From NCBI GenBank assembly GCA_964016985.1, contig OZ024828.1, positions 79,431,225-79,495,224 of the forward strand: DNA of 64,000 bases, written 5' to 3'. The translations under genes were made by a program, and so were the position numbers. Source of the DNA: Anodontia alba. Its lineage: Eukaryota > Mollusca > Bivalvia > Lucinida > Lucinidae. This document shows, one piece after another, positions 43,244-55,730 of this stretch (position 1 is the first letter of the stretch; every line of letters begins with the position of its first letter). A model generated the notes under the pieces. It made no database searches. It saw only the letters and a list, made by a program, of their open reading frames with translations, and was not told the DNA's origin.

Positions 43244-43559
43244 GCATGTTTGATAATCATGAATTGGCTTGTTAAAACATATCATTAATGCATAGTGTTT
43301 TACCTGACAATAGCATTGCTGTTTGTGTTTTATGTCTTAGATACTCTACTTACTGCACCAGGAGTGACCTCAAAGGCCTAAAATATTGAATTTAACTTTT
43401 TATTATTGCGTATTTTGCCATTTGACCACATTACCCCGCCACTTCATTCTGTCTTACAATTTCAAGTGAATTGTCTTAGGTCATAAATGACTGAACTATA
43501 ACAAAGTAAATACAATACTGATGATTTTGCTTGGTTTAAACATGCTTAACAAAGTCTGA

Positions 43560-44391
43560 TTCAAATCAGAATGGTGGAAGGAAGGGTAAAGTTTCCCAGT
43601 ACGGGGTCATTGAAGGGTTATATGCCTTTAATATGGCAGAGGCCCTTTGGTGTCATCCCTGGTGCAGTCAGGTTCATTTTTGTTTCAATTACTATTTCTG
43701 GAGACTTCTTTGAGATAATTATGCTTATTAGTTTGAAAGGCACCCTCACTCAAACAAGAACGAAGTTAGATATGGTAGCATTCCCCTGCAAGGGGCCCAT
43801 AGGGAACCGATATGTCGTAATTATGGTAAAATTTTCAATGTATAGGTATCATATTCAATTAGAATTTTTTCACTTCAATTAGAATTTCTGGAGACTAAAT
43901 CTCTAATTATTTGAAATGATCAACTTCATTAGTTTAGTATGTACCCTGATTCAAACTAGAACGGCAAAAGGTCGGGTAACTTTCCCTAGTATGGGACTCA
44001 TAAAGGGGCAATATGTCTTCCTTGTGATAAATCCCAAAGTTTTTTATATATACGTTCATTATAATTTCTGGAAGCTGCTCATCTGATTTCATTAAAATGT
44101 GCATGCTTAGCATTTTGGAATGTGCATGTACTCTGTTTATTACAAGAATGTTCGCTTGGCAGTGTAACGTTACCTGATAAGGGGCCCTTGAGGGACCAAT
44201 ATTTCTTCGCTATGGTAAAATTCTTATGTGTTAGGTTTTCTATTTTCGGTTAGTATTTCTAGAGACCCTATTGTCTTATTTTCCTAAACGACTATATGTA
44301 TATTAGTTTGGAATGTACCTCGTCTCAAACCAGAGTGGGATTTGGAATGATTTAACGTATCCAGGGGTCCATGAGGGGCCATTGTGACTTT

Positions 44392-44424
<33 letters not shown>

Positions 44425-45000
44425 AAAATTCCAATTTTGTAATAGATTTTCTATTTTCAGTGTGTGTGTATGGAGACTCATCCTCCACTTGCCAAAATTG
44501 GGGTTTGCTATATATAGTTTGAAAGGAAACTTGATTCAAACCAGAAGGGCAATAGCAAGTGTAACTATCCATAGTAAGCGGTCCATATTGGAACAGTTTG
44601 TCTTTCATATGGAAAAATACCATATTTTTATACACACTTTCTAGTTCAATTATTACTTCTGTAGACATAACCTCTTACATTCTCGAAATTCTTATGATCA
44701 GGTACTTGTAAGTATCCTGGTTTAAACAAGAATGGTGATGAGCAGGAGTACAGTCGCTTGTCGGAGGTATGAAACCCTCAACTTGTTTTATATGCTTGCT
44801 ATGTTTCGACTAGTATTCAGAATAAGGATTAATATGTTAAATTTTCTAATAAAGAGTCCACAGGGTCAGAATGTTTCCTTATATCTTATTGCAAAACCTT
44901 GAAGTTATTTATACGTTATATATTATCAATTAGTATATCTGGAGACTCAGCGTCTGATTTCCTTGATACGAAATATTTACTGTTTCTGTAACATATCTCA
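43560..45000 (+). repeat. Array of about 230-300-bp units, forward orientation
   Basis: Units share CTGATTCAAACTAGAACGG-like, AACTTTCCCAGTATGGGG-like, GGGGCAATATGTCTTCCTT-like and AATTTCTGGAGAC-like blocks. Five or six diverged units. Confidence 0.75.
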
Positions 45001-45059
45001 AATACCATTTATGATAAGGCAGGACTATCGATCCCAGTTAGGGTGTAGTAGAGCACAAT

Positions 45060-45502
45060 GTGTCTTCCACGTTGCAATATACTCGATATGGGGAGGGGAG
45101 GGGGCGCTGTGTCATATGTAATACCTATTGGTCCCTTATTCAGGGTAAGTTCCCTACCTACCCCTATTCTGGTTTGTATCAAGGTAGCTTCCGAACTAAC
45201 AAACATAATCAATGAATTAAAAGGCTGATTCTCCAGTGATGACATTTGAAAATATAGAACTTATAGAAACATTGGAAATGTGTTAGATGGATATCATATA
45301 GACCGCTAAAAGGACCATTAATTTTCTATGTCCATCCGCTTTCCAATCTACTTTTCCAATCTGTTTGCCTTTGACTTTTTTTGACTTTATTAGCCCTACA
45401 ATCATTTGCTAGGTAAACTCTTCCCTCTTACTATTCTGCTTTTGCAGTTTTATATTATGCTGTCTATATTGTATGCACATTAGAATTTTGCAATTATATA
45501 TA
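45060..45502 (-). repeat. Array units, reverse orientation
   Basis: GGTAAGTTCCCTACCTACCC and CTATTCTGGTTTGTATCAAG are reverse complements of the unit blocks found at 43560-45000. Confidence 0.7.
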
Positions 45503-47091
45503 CTGAAAGGAAAATGAAACGCAGGGTAGAGTTTTTTCCTTCTTATTTTAACCATTTTTTACGGTGTTTACTATAGCCATACACTTTTACAGATTGTCCT
45601 GTGAATGTGAACCGCGGGTATACGAGTCTTTGGTCGATGTGCTATCTACCCAGTGTGTGAAATCATTCAACCGTGCACTACACAGTGCATTGCACGGACA
45701 ATACGGAAAGCCAAAATTTCGTGCAAAACAAGCATGTTTAAACCTTCAGCACAAGATTTCCTCACACCATTTGGTACACTTCAACGATACACAACGCTCT
45801 TCGATTCTTTTACCGATTTTTCTTTTCATTTTTACACTACTTTGAACTTTTTTTTTTCAATCATGGTACGATTGACTGATGTTCAGAGGGGTAGGGCAAT
45901 TGCGTTGCTGATGCAGGGTCAGAGGCAACAGCAAGTTGCCAATTATTTTGGGGTTAACGTCTCAACAACTGAACGTCTTGTTAGACGTTTAAGGGAGACA
46001 GGGCATTTAGCAGACCGACCGCGGTCTGGGCGTCCACGCGTGACGTCGCGACGTCAAGACAGGACAATCCGTCAGGCACATTTGCGGAATCGTCATCTCA
46101 CTGCTACCGAAACTGCCCTTAATACAGTAGGTACGCATAATCGACAAATTTCTCCGAAGACTGTTGGAAGTCGATTGCGTGAGATTGGTCTTCGAGCTCG
46201 TCGTCCATACGTTGGTCTGCCTCTGACCCAGGCACGTAGGTTGCGTCGTATGGCGTGGTTAACGGCGCATGCGCCCAGGCTATTTCCGATGAGGCAGTGG
46301 AGACGAGTTCTTTGTACGGACGAGTCTAGGTTCACTCTCTATCGCGCAGATGGTCGACGTCGTGTGTACCGACGTCGCGGAGAACGCTTTGCCGACGCCT
46401 GTGTTGTCGAACGGGATCGGTTTGGGGTGGCTCCGTTATGGTCTGGGGAGGCATTGCTCACGGGATAAAATCACAGTTGATTATTTTTGCGGGCAATATG
46501 ACCTCAGTAAGGTATAGGGATGAGATCTTGCGTCCTGTTGCAGTCCCGCTTGTGCAACAACGTAATCTGATTCTGCAGCAGGACAATGCCCGACCACATG
46601 TTGCCCGAGTTTGTCAGGATTTCCTGGCAAACAATAACATCGCGCCACTAGCATGGCCACCGTACAGTCCAGATTTGACCCCAATAGAGCACATGTGGAA
46701 TGAGCTGGATAGAAGGGTTAGGAAGCGCCGAAATCCCCCCGCAACTCTCGCACAACTAAGGAATGCGTTGATCGATAAATGGAATAACATCCCAATGCGA
46801 ACTGTCAATGCTTTGGTTAACTCTATCCAAAGGAGAATTAGAGCAGCAACGGCATCAAGAGGGGGGCACACCCGATATTGATTTTCAGTTTCATTTTGAT
46901 TTCAAGATTTGGGGGGTAGCTACCAATGAACTTCAATAACTCGAGACTTGTTGATCACAAACCAATGAAATTTAGAACTTTTGTTCCATACATGTACCGT
47001 TTTGTAGTCATAGTAAAATATTTAACAAACTTTTTCAAACTTGAATGAAATTTAGGAATAAAATTTACCCTGCGTTTCTTTTTCCTTTCAG
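45503..47091 (+). mobile_element. Tc1-like transposon, nearly intact
   Basis: 26-bp terminal inverted repeats at 45503-45528 and 47066-47091 (CTGAAAGGAAAATGAAACGC plus GCAGGGTA) differ at one position. TA flanks both ends (45501-45502, 47092-47093). Total 1589 bp, typical for Tc1. It encodes one transposase with a single frameshift. Confidence 0.95.
45863..46881 (+). pseudogene. Tc1-like transposase, one frameshift from intact
   Basis: Seen: MVRLTDVQRGRAIALLMQGQ starts a bipartite helix-turn-helix DNA-binding domain (QVANYFGVNVSTTERLVRRL; then RTIRQAHLRNRHLTATETAL). A catalytic domain follows with Asp in CTDESRFTL, Asp in LQQDNARPHVARV and Glu in YSPDLTPIEHMWNELDRR; the last two are 34 residues apart (DD34E). 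The C-terminus is GGHTRY and TGA. Near 46423, in GGTTTGGGGTGGC, the frame shifts by one base between RDRFG and SVMVWGG. All other motifs are present at full length, about 340 residues. The shift lies in a G run, so it may be a real mutation or a sequencing error. If it is real this copy is inactive. Confidence 0.92.
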
Positions 47092-47231
47092 TATACATAC
47101 TGGCCCCTAATAGGCCCCTTACATAATTTAAGTTCCATGAACTTCCCCAGTCTGATTTGAGTCAGGACATATCTCACACAAGCAAGCATAAATATTCAAA
47201 GGAGTCTATAGAACTAAAACCAGAAAACAAA

Positions 47232-47327
47232 AAACAAACAACAACATATATCTTCCTTATAGCAAAATACTGATGATTTAAATCATCAGTATTTTGCTAT
47301 AAGGAAGATATATGTTGTTGTTTGTTT
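47232..47327. repeat. Perfect 96-bp palindrome
   Basis: CAAACAACAACATATATCTT and its exact inverse meet at GATGATTTAAATCATC with no loop and no mismatch over 48-bp arms. It directly precedes a SINE tail (GGGTTTAACGTCGC). Confidence 0.93.
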
Positions 47328-47655
47328 GGGTTTAACGTCGCTTTCAACAATTTTTCAGCCACGTCATTACGGTGTTTGGTTGCGACAAGGAGCTCAATGC
47401 TCACTTTTATACGACTGCCTCACTGAATTTTCATGCCTCATATACTTGACATGATAACACACGTAGTCACATCATCCTGACACTTGATCAACCAGTTCTA
47501 GATAAACCGCGTAAATCTGTGCCAAGCGAGGAGCAACTAGTACCATTTTTAACGACTTTGGTATGTCGCGGCCCGGGTTCGAACCCGTGACCTCCCATTC
47601 TCCGAAGGGGGGGGGGGGGCACTCTACCACTTGAGCTACCGGTATCGGTAAGGAA
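47328..47655 (-). mobile_element. tRNA-headed SINE, second family, minus strand
   Basis: On the minus strand, starting near 47655: GGTAGCTCAAGTGGTAGAGTG (box A) and GGTTCGAACCCGGGCC (box B), with a 12-base C run between them. A body follows, ending in GTTGAAAGCGACGTTAAACC. The C run and lack of a clean cloverleaf argue against a functional tRNA gene. Confidence 0.75.
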
Positions 47656-48378
47656 GAACCAAATACTCGCAAAGCTACCCTACCTGCTCCCATATTGGTC
47701 ATAGTCAGAGTACCATTCCACATAATAATATCATAATAAAATCAACGAATTAAGATGCAGCATCTCAAGAAATAATAACTAAAACTACAAAACCTATTTA
47801 TAAACACTTTGGGATTCTGTCGCAATGAAGGTAGATTGAATCCTCATGGGGCTCTGACAAGAGAAAGTTACCCTACTTATCTTAGTTCTGTGTTGAGTTA
47901 GGGTACCTTCCAAACTTCATTTCTAGGAAACATGGACTGAGGAGAAATATAAAGAATATTACTTGAAAAAAAGCAAATATAAGAAAACAAAACAAAAAGG
48001 ATCTGGATGTTTCCGTAAAGCAGATGTTCTGTCCCCCTATGGGCCTCAATCTACACAGTTGCCCTTCGTAACCTAATTTCAATGCAAAATGTAGTGGGTG
48101 GGATAATGTAATACCAACTATGCACTCTAATAGCATTATATTCAAGAAGAAGTTTCATATAACATTTTAAACGTTTTGAAATCACTTTTGATGCAGTCGC
48201 AAGAGTTACTAAGCAATAAAACACAACAGTCACGTTTATGATTAGATTATTACATGCAATTGATATATGGAAATTGGTGCTTGCAAAAACGAAAAAAAAA
48301 ATCAAATTTTATATCTTCCGATTTTGTCCTACTTTTGAGATGTCATATTTGAATGTATACCCTCACCAAAATGAAGGA

Positions 48379-48400
48379 AAAAAAAAAAAAAAAAAAAAAA
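48379..48400. repeat. Poly-A tract in right arm
   Basis: About 22 A bases. The left arm of the inverted structure has a T run at 43209-43242 at a different position. Confidence 0.85.
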
Positions 48401-48499
48401 CATTTGTGTTGCAATTTGTTTTGGGATGAGGTTAAATATCGTTAGTTTGCCTGTATCGACAGTCTGTGAGAATAAACGTTTGCTTGTTTATACTTACCC

Positions 48500-50770
48500 G
48501 TACTGCACACTCTCACTACTGCCCTAGTACCAGTCCTATTGATACGACACTGTCCACTACCGTCCAAGTACGAGTCCTACTGATACGGCACCGTCCACTA
48601 CTGTCCAAGTACCAGTCCCACTGATATGACACAGTCCACTACTGTCCCAGTATCAGTTCACGTGATAAGATACACTCCCCTTTCTGCCCCAGTATCAGTC
48701 CTACTGATGCAACATAGTCCACTAGTGCCCATGTACCAGTACAACAGGTGCCCTACAGTCTACTACTGTCCTAGAATCAGTCCTACTGATATGATAGTCC
48801 ATAGTACCAGCTCTACTCATACTTGTCAGACCCACTGATACGACACAGTCCACTGTTGTCCCAGCACCAGTCCTGCTGATATGATACAGTCTGCCATTGC
48901 CCCAGTACCTGTCCTACTGGTACGAAGCACTACACTACTGTCCAAGTATCAGAATAGAAGTGAATGCAATGATCAGGAATCGATACAATTATCCCACACC
49001 TCACATTAGGGACATCAAAGGGAAAAAGAAACACAAAATAACCAGGACACAGTCCACAGTCCTACTAATACGACACAGTTCATTACTGTCCTAGTGCCAG
49101 TTTTACTGATATTATACAGTGTACTACTGCCCCGGTACCAGTCCTACTGTTATGATACATTCCACTATTGCCCCAGTACCATTCCTATTGATACCCTAAA
49201 GTCCACTATTGCCCCAGTACCATTCCTTTTGATACCCTACAGTCCACTACTGCCCCGGTAACATTCCTATTGATACGACACAGTACACTACTGTCCAAGT
49301 ACCAATCCTACTAATATGCCACAGTACACTGCTGCACCAATAAGAGTCTTATTGATACGTCACAGTCCGTTATGGCTCCAGTACTAGTCCTACTGATACC
49401 CTACAGTCCCATACTGCCCCAGGACAAATCCTATTGACAAGACACAGTATATTACTGCCCCAGTACCAGTCCTTATATGGTATAGTACACTACTGTCCCA
49501 GTACCAGTCCCGTTGATACGTCACAGTCCACTGATGTCCAGTATCAGTCCTACTTATACACAACAGTACACTACTACCCAAGAACTAGTCCTATTGATAC
49601 GTCTCAGTCCATTACTGCTCCAGAACCAGTCCTACTGATACCCTTCAGTCCACTACTGCCTTAGTACCAGTCCTGTGGATACAACTAATGCCCAAGTACC
49701 AGTACTACTGATACCCTATAGTCCACGCTTGCCCCAGTACCAGTCCTACTGATACCCTGCAGTTCACTACTGCCCCAGTACTAGTCCTTCTTATACGCTA
49801 TAGTGCACTACTGCCCCAGTACCAGTCCCCTTGATACGTCACAGTCCACTGATGTCCCAGTACCAGTCCTACTTATACATATTAGTCCACACTTGCCCCA
49901 GTCCTACCAATAACCCACAATCCACTACTGCCCCAGAACTAGCCCTGTTGATACCCTACAGTCAACTACTGTCCCAGTACCAGTCCTATTGACACAGTCC
50001 ACTACAGCTCCAATACGATACTACTGTCCCAGTTCCAGTCCTACTGATATGACACAGTCCCTTTCTGTCCCAGTACCAGTCCTTCTGATATTATACAGCC
50101 AACTACTGCCCCAGTACCATCTTATTTATCTAGTCTACCACTGTCTCAGTACCAGTCCTTCTGATACCCTGCAGTCCACTACTGCCCTAGTACCCGTCCT
50201 ACTGATACCCTATAGTCCACTACTGCTCCAGTACCAGTCCTATTGATACGACACAGTACACCAGTACATCAGTGTCCCAATACCTCTCCTACTGGCCTCT
50301 GTAGTTCCCCATTGTCTCTACTAGACCTATCTATACGACAGAGACAACTACTGTCCCTGGACTAGTCCTGTTGATACCCTACACTACACCACAGTCTCGG
50401 TACGACCTGTTAATACGACACAGTCCACTAGTGCCCCATTATCCTGCAGTTCACTTCTGTCTCAGTACAGCCCTATCGATACGACAGTCTACTACTGTCG
50501 TAGTAGCAGTACTACTGATACGCTACAGTACATAACTGTCCCAGTACCGGTCCTGCTGATATGCTTCAGTACAGTGCTGCCCCAGTACCAGTCCTACTAT
50601 TACTACACAGTCTACTTTTGCCCCAGTAACAACCCTACTGATACGACAAAGTCCACTACTATCCCAGTACCAAATCTACTGATAAGATATAGTCCACTAC
50701 CCTACTGATACGATACTGTCCACAACTGCCCCAGTACCAGTCCTACTGATACCCTACAGTCTGGTTTAAC
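48500..50770 (+). repeat. 41-bp satellite, about 50 units
   Basis: Units of type AGTCCACTACTGCCCCAGTA-CCAGTCCTACTGATACGACAC run for 2.3 kb with 10-20% divergence and small indels. Serine/threonine/proline-rich open frames on the plus strand come from the repeat. A foreign insert of about 80 bp interrupts it at 48957-49040. Confidence 0.93.
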
Positions 50771-51085
50771 AGTCACGATTTACGATTTAATCCATTTTCC
50801 GGCATAACAGCGCAAGTTGTTTGCGCCATATAAGACAGCCAAGGCGTTCCATAGGCTGCGTCTTCAAATGAACCTGTGCTGACGAATAAGTATTGCTACA
50901 TAAACATTTGTTGACTTCTCTTAACCTTCATACTCTTGATACATGTAACTATTATGCATGGTGTTGTTGCGGCCGATAACCTATCTTAAATATGCAACGT
51001 AATATTCATACACACACATGCACAGAGTAACTGATTCACTTACAATATTACATCAAGTTCTAGACTTATAAAGCGCGCGCTGAAA

Positions 51086-51816
51086 CACGCCTACCAAACG
51101 AATGAATGCATAACCATCGGTAAAGAACGTGAAACAATTAGAGCGACATCGGTTAGCCATTCGATGACTCAAAAAAGGTAAACAAACTTTGCATTTTCAG
51201 TGTTTCATGAGCAATATAAATGTTATGAGAAAATCCTTTGAAAAATGGGGAATTACATTCAACAGCCCATTGATATCGGCGTCAGTGGAGTAAATCTCAG
51301 ACTACCTACTTCACGCATATTGGCTGAATTATTTTCGCGTGCTGATAGTGAAAATAACCACCCATTTTCGACCATTCCCGTGGCGATTTCTCAACGATGC
51401 TGCATTGACAACCAAAATATCCATAACACAAATAAGCATATGTGTCTATCGTGTGTGCGTGATGATATGCTGAACTTCTAGCAAAGCGCAAAATCAAATA
51501 AAGGACAATAAACACCACGAAATTCCACGTGTTTTCTATGGCTTTTGGTACACCTTCAGCACACGAAAAATCAGTCAGCCAATATGCGTGAAGTAGGTGG
51601 TCTGAGATTTACTCCACAGACGCCGATATCAATGGACAAATGAATGTAATTCCCCGTTTTTAAAATAGTTTCCTCAAAACATTTATATCGCTCAAGAAAC
51701 ACAGAAAATGGAAAGTTTGTTTACCTTTTTTGAGTCATCGAATGCCTAACCGATGTCGCTCTAATTGTTTCACGTTCTTAACCGATGGTTAAGCGTTCAT
51801 TCGTTTGGTAGGCGTG
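51086..51816. mobile_element. Foldback transposon, family F, copy 2
   Basis: Starts CACGCCTACCAAACGAATGA and ends CATTCGTTTGGTAGGCGTG. TGAAA flanks both ends (51081-51085, 51817-51821). Arms are about 300 bp each, with a small loop near 51350-51480. It carries the same sequence as 41807-42439 with both arms complete. Confidence 0.88.
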
Positions 51817-52339
51817 TGAAAGGAGATATTGCAGTAAAGCGAGGATTTTCCCTAATTGCCTCAGGTGTTGAAGACCAGATTTCAGAAATTACAATATCGA
51901 ATCTTTTATTACATATTCCGGTAGCCCGGCAGAAAGGAAAATTTATGCTTCTGGTTTATCATTACGAGGAGATAATTTAGTCCTATTTACCTCACTCCAA
52001 AAACTTCCAAAATTAATGCCATGTTCAAAACGATGGAATTATATTTAGTTATCTTTCTCTTTGGGAAATATTTCTTGCCCCAGAAGGACGAGAACACAAC
52101 ACTGATTGAAAATTATGGTTAAATGAATACAGTCTGTGCGCATGTCTGGTATATCTGACTTCTCTTCCTCAATTCCGGTTAAAATACACCCTACAACCCA
52201 AGTTACCATTCATAAATAAATATTACGCTAGTATGTCAGGGAAATATCTTCACTAAAGGGCATCTTGGGTCTGGTAGGGGTTGGGGACATATTTATAACA
52301 ATTTTTTATGAAACATTCAATTTTGCATTTTAACCAGAA

Positions 52340-52529
52340 ATAAGAGGATCAAGATGGCCCTGTATCGCTCACCTGATTACCAGACAAGTTTGAGTCAACT
52401 GGCCTTTTGGTTCAAGAGAAGAAGTTCAATATTGATTTTCATGATGGCGGCCATCTTGGATTTTCAATCAGAATGATTTTAGCTACTGTTGATCTACAAG
52501 TCACCTCGATACTCGGTACATTTATTTTG
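52340..52529 (+). repeat. Left part of TCAAGATGGC array
   Basis: GTATCGCTCACCTGATTACC, then GCGGCCATCTTGGATTTTCA and ATGATTTTAGCTACTGTTGA. The opening CGCTCACCTGA is the inverse of the array's end TCAGGTGAGCT at about 55713-55723. Confidence 0.75.
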
Positions 52530-53690
52530 GAATTCGAGCCCCGCCTCATGAACTTCTTAAAAGCAAATTCGAGAAGGCTTTTGACACCCCGCCTCATGAA
52601 CTTCTTAAAAACAAATTATTTGGTTATGGCATTGGCGGGAAGACACAAACGAGCTGTTGTAAACGGTGAAACTTCGGAGTGGGCTCCAGTTTTGTCAGGT
52701 GTCCCACAAGGGACCGTTCTTGGTCCATTATTGTTTTCTCTGTACATAAATAATATTTCCACAGACATAGAGTCAGAAATAAGACTTTTCGCAGATGACT
52801 GTGCTTGCTATCGTGAAATCAGAGACACAGACGACTCATTGAAACTTCAGAAGAATATAAATTGATTAGGATGTTGGGCCAGAAAATGGGGTATGAGATT
52901 TCAGCCAGTCATCTGCAATATAATGCAGATAACTAGGAAAAGAGCAAAATAAAATGGAGGCTTCTTACACTTTAGAGGGTACGGTCCTCGAAAACGTGGA
53001 TTCCATTGAATACCTAGGAGTAACAATCACACATGACTTAAGATGGAATACCGTATCAGCAACATGTATACTACGGCAAGTAGAACTCTTGGTTTTCTGA
53101 GACGAAATCTTTATCAATGTCCTCAGGATGTTAAAGAGGCAGCATATAGAGGACTTGTTCGCCCCATTTTGGAATATGGCAACTGTGTTTGGGATCCCCA
53201 AGACATGGTTCTTCAACAAGAAATCGAAAAAGTTCAGAATAGGGCTGCTAGGTTTGTTACTAGCAATTACTCTTTTGAAACTGGGAGAATGACTGGAATA
53301 CTGGAAAATCTAAAATGGGAGTTTCTCAAGAAAAGGAGGAGAGACAGTAGATTGATTCTTTTGTGCAAAGGTCTAAAGGGCGTTGCCTGCATTCCAACAG
53401 ATGATTTTATCCCCCCAATTAGCCGCATTAGAAGTCATCACTCACTGACTTTTCAGACCCCCGCTACAAGAACTGACATTGACAAGGGCTCATTCTTCCC
53501 TCAAACAATCAGAGATTGGAATGCCCCTCCAGATTCGATCATTACCTCTGCTGAAGGAGCAGAGGATAGTATGACTAGGTTTACCTCTCTGGTGAGAGCT
53601 AGGGACTAACTCCCCATATCACAGGTCCTGGTGAATGAATGTCATTAGACGTATCACAGTAAACATTCTGACTCTGATTCTGATACTTCC
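52530..53690 (+). pseudogene. LINE reverse transcriptase fragment inside the array
   Basis: Reads GRHKRAVVNGETSEWAPVL, then SGVPQGTVLGPLLFSLYINN (RT motif 4) and RLFADDCACYREI (FADD active site). A stop follows at 52862 and frame changes at about 52,860-53,040. It resumes as YRGLVRPILEYGNCVWDPQD and RAARFVTSNYSFETGRMTGI up to a TAA near 53609. A 24-bp internal duplication (CCGCCTCATGAACTTCTTAA) lies at 52541-52616. A short CTGATTCTGAT-type tail ends it near 53690. Jockey/CR1-type by motif order. Not functional. Confidence 0.87.
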
Positions 53691-55730
53691 AATGAACTTT
53701 GAGTCAATTGCCCTTTTAGTTCAGGAGAAAAAGTTCAGAACAGATTTTCAACGTGGCTGCTAGGGCGAGCATCTTGTGTTTTCGATCAGAATGATTTTAG
53801 CTACATTTTATCTACAAGTCACCCCGATACTTCCTATCAAATTTCGAGTCAGTGGGCCTTTCTATTCAGGAGAAGAAGTTCAAAATAGATTTTCAAGATG
53901 GCAACTGTGGCAGCCATCTTGTATTTCCAATCGGAACGATTTTAGCTGTTTTTGATCTAAAAGTCACATCGATGATTCCTACCAAGTTTCAAGTCAATTG
54001 GCCTTTCGGTTCAGGAGAAGAAACGAAAAATAGATTTTCAAGATTTCCGACCGGAACAATTTTAGCTATTTTATTCTACAAATCACCCCAAAGCTTCCTA
54101 GCCAGTTTCGAGTCAATTGGCCTTTCGGTTCAGGAGAAGAAGTGAAATATAGACTTTCAAGATGGCCCCCATGGCTTATATGGTTGCCATCTTGGATTTT
54201 ACTTTTTTTTTATCTACAAGTTACCCCGATGTTTCCTACCAAGTTTCGAGTCAACTGACCTTTCGGTTCAGGAGAAGAAGCGAAAAATGTATTTTCAAGA
54301 TGACCGCCATGGCGGCCATCTTGGATTTCCGATTTAAACTATTTAAGCACTTTTTTGATCTACAAGTCACCCTTATGATTTCTACCAAGTTTCAAGTCAA
54401 TTGGCCCTTCGGTTCAGGAGAGGAAGGGAAAAATAGATTTTCAAGATGGCCGCGGCTATCTTGAATTTTCGGTAGGAAAGACTTTAGCCATTTTTAATCT
54501 ACAAATCACTCTGATGCTTCCCACCGTTTCAAGTCAGTTAGCCTTTCGGTTCAGGAGAAGAAGCGAAAAATAGATTTTCAAGATGGCCGCCAGTGCGGCC
54601 ATCTTGGATTTTCGATCGGAACGATTTTAGCTATTTTTTTATCTACAAGTCACCCCGATGCTCCCTACCATGTTTTGAGTCAAAAGCCTTTCGGTTCAGG
54701 AGAAGAAGCGAAAAATAGATTTTCAAGATGGCCGCCATCTTAAAAATGACTTCCTACCTAGTTTCGACTCAATTGGCTTTTTGGTTCAGGAAAAGAAGCG
54801 AAAAATAAATTTTCAAGATGGCCGCCAGGACGGCCATTTTGGATTTCCGATCGGAACGGTTTTAGCTTTATTTGATCTACAAGTCACCCCGATGCTTCCT
54901 ACCAAGTTTCGGGTCAGCTGGCCTTTCGGTTCAGGAAAAATAGCGTAAAATAGATTTTTAAGCCGGCCGTCATGGCGGCCATTTTGGATTTCCGATCGGA
55001 ACAACTTTAGCCACTCCTGATCTACTAATCACCCCGATGCTTCCTACCAAGTTTCGACTCAACTGGCCTTCCGGTTCAGGAGAAGAAGCAAAAAAAAAAA
55101 AGAAAAGATTTTCAAGATAGCTGCCATGGCGGCCATCTTGGATTTCCGATCGGAACGATTTTAGCTATTTTTGATCTACCAATCACCCAAATGCTTCCTA
55201 CTAAGTTTCGAGTCAATTGGTTTTTCGGGTCAGGGAAAGAAGCGAAAAAAAGATTTTCCAGATGGCCGATCTTGGATTTCCGATTGGAACGATTTTAGCA
55301 TTTTTTGTTATCTACAAGTCACCCCGATGCTTCCTACCAAGTTGGCCTTTCGGTTCAGGAGAAGAAGCGAAAAATAGATTTTTAAGATGGCCACTCTTTG
55401 ATTTCCGATCGGAACGATTTTAGCTATTCTCCAGCTATAAGTCACCCAATGCTTCCTACCAAGTTTCAAGTCAACTGGCTTTTTGTTTCAAGAGAAGAAG
55501 CGAAAAATAGATTTTCAAGATGGCGGCCATCTTGGATCTCCGATCGTAACGATTTTAGTTTTGATCTACAAGTCACCCCGATGCTTATTACCAAGTTTCG
55601 AGTCAATTGTCTCAGGGGTGTTTGAGGAGTAGACCCTTAAAGCAATTGTTGACGCCGCACGCCGCACGACGCACGACGGACGACGCACGACGGACATTGA
55701 CTGACTTCGTGCTCAGGTGAGCTAAAAAGA
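53691..55730 (+). repeat. TCAAGATGGCCGCC tandem array, main part
   Basis: About 13 units of 120-150 bp carry CTTTCGGTTCAGGAGAAGAA, GATTTTCAAGATGGCCGCCA, GCGGCCATCTTGGATTTCCG, ATCGGAACGATTTTAGC and GATCTACAAGTCACCCCGAT. It ends in a GACGCACGACGGACGACGCA-type tract at 55650-55700, then TCAGGTGAGCTAAAAAG. Confidence 0.92.

Larger units (their letters stand above)
43085..48425. mobile_element. Giant inverted repeat structure with internal arrays
   Basis: The left arm, 43085-43460, matches the reverse complement of 48050-48425 (for example CAAAAGTAGGACAAAATCGG against CCGATTTTGTCCTACTTTTG, and TTGTGTTTTATGTCTTAG against its counterpart). Between them, repeated units run forward from 43560 to about 45000 and in reverse from about 45060 onward. 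The right half carries a Tc1 element and a SINE. No coding region of its own was found. Confidence 0.75.

Noticed and set aside
47570..47655. Functional tRNA gene on the minus strand
   Set aside because: A 12-base C run sits between box A and box B, and a repeat body is attached.
49989..50246. Serine/proline-rich open frames in the 41-bp satellite
   Set aside because: They follow the repeat unit and shift frame with each indel. No start context or homology.
54162..55625. Open frames in the TCAAGATGGC array resembling repeated FRSERF peptides
   Set aside because: Created by the tandem DNA repeat; all frames drift and end in stops.
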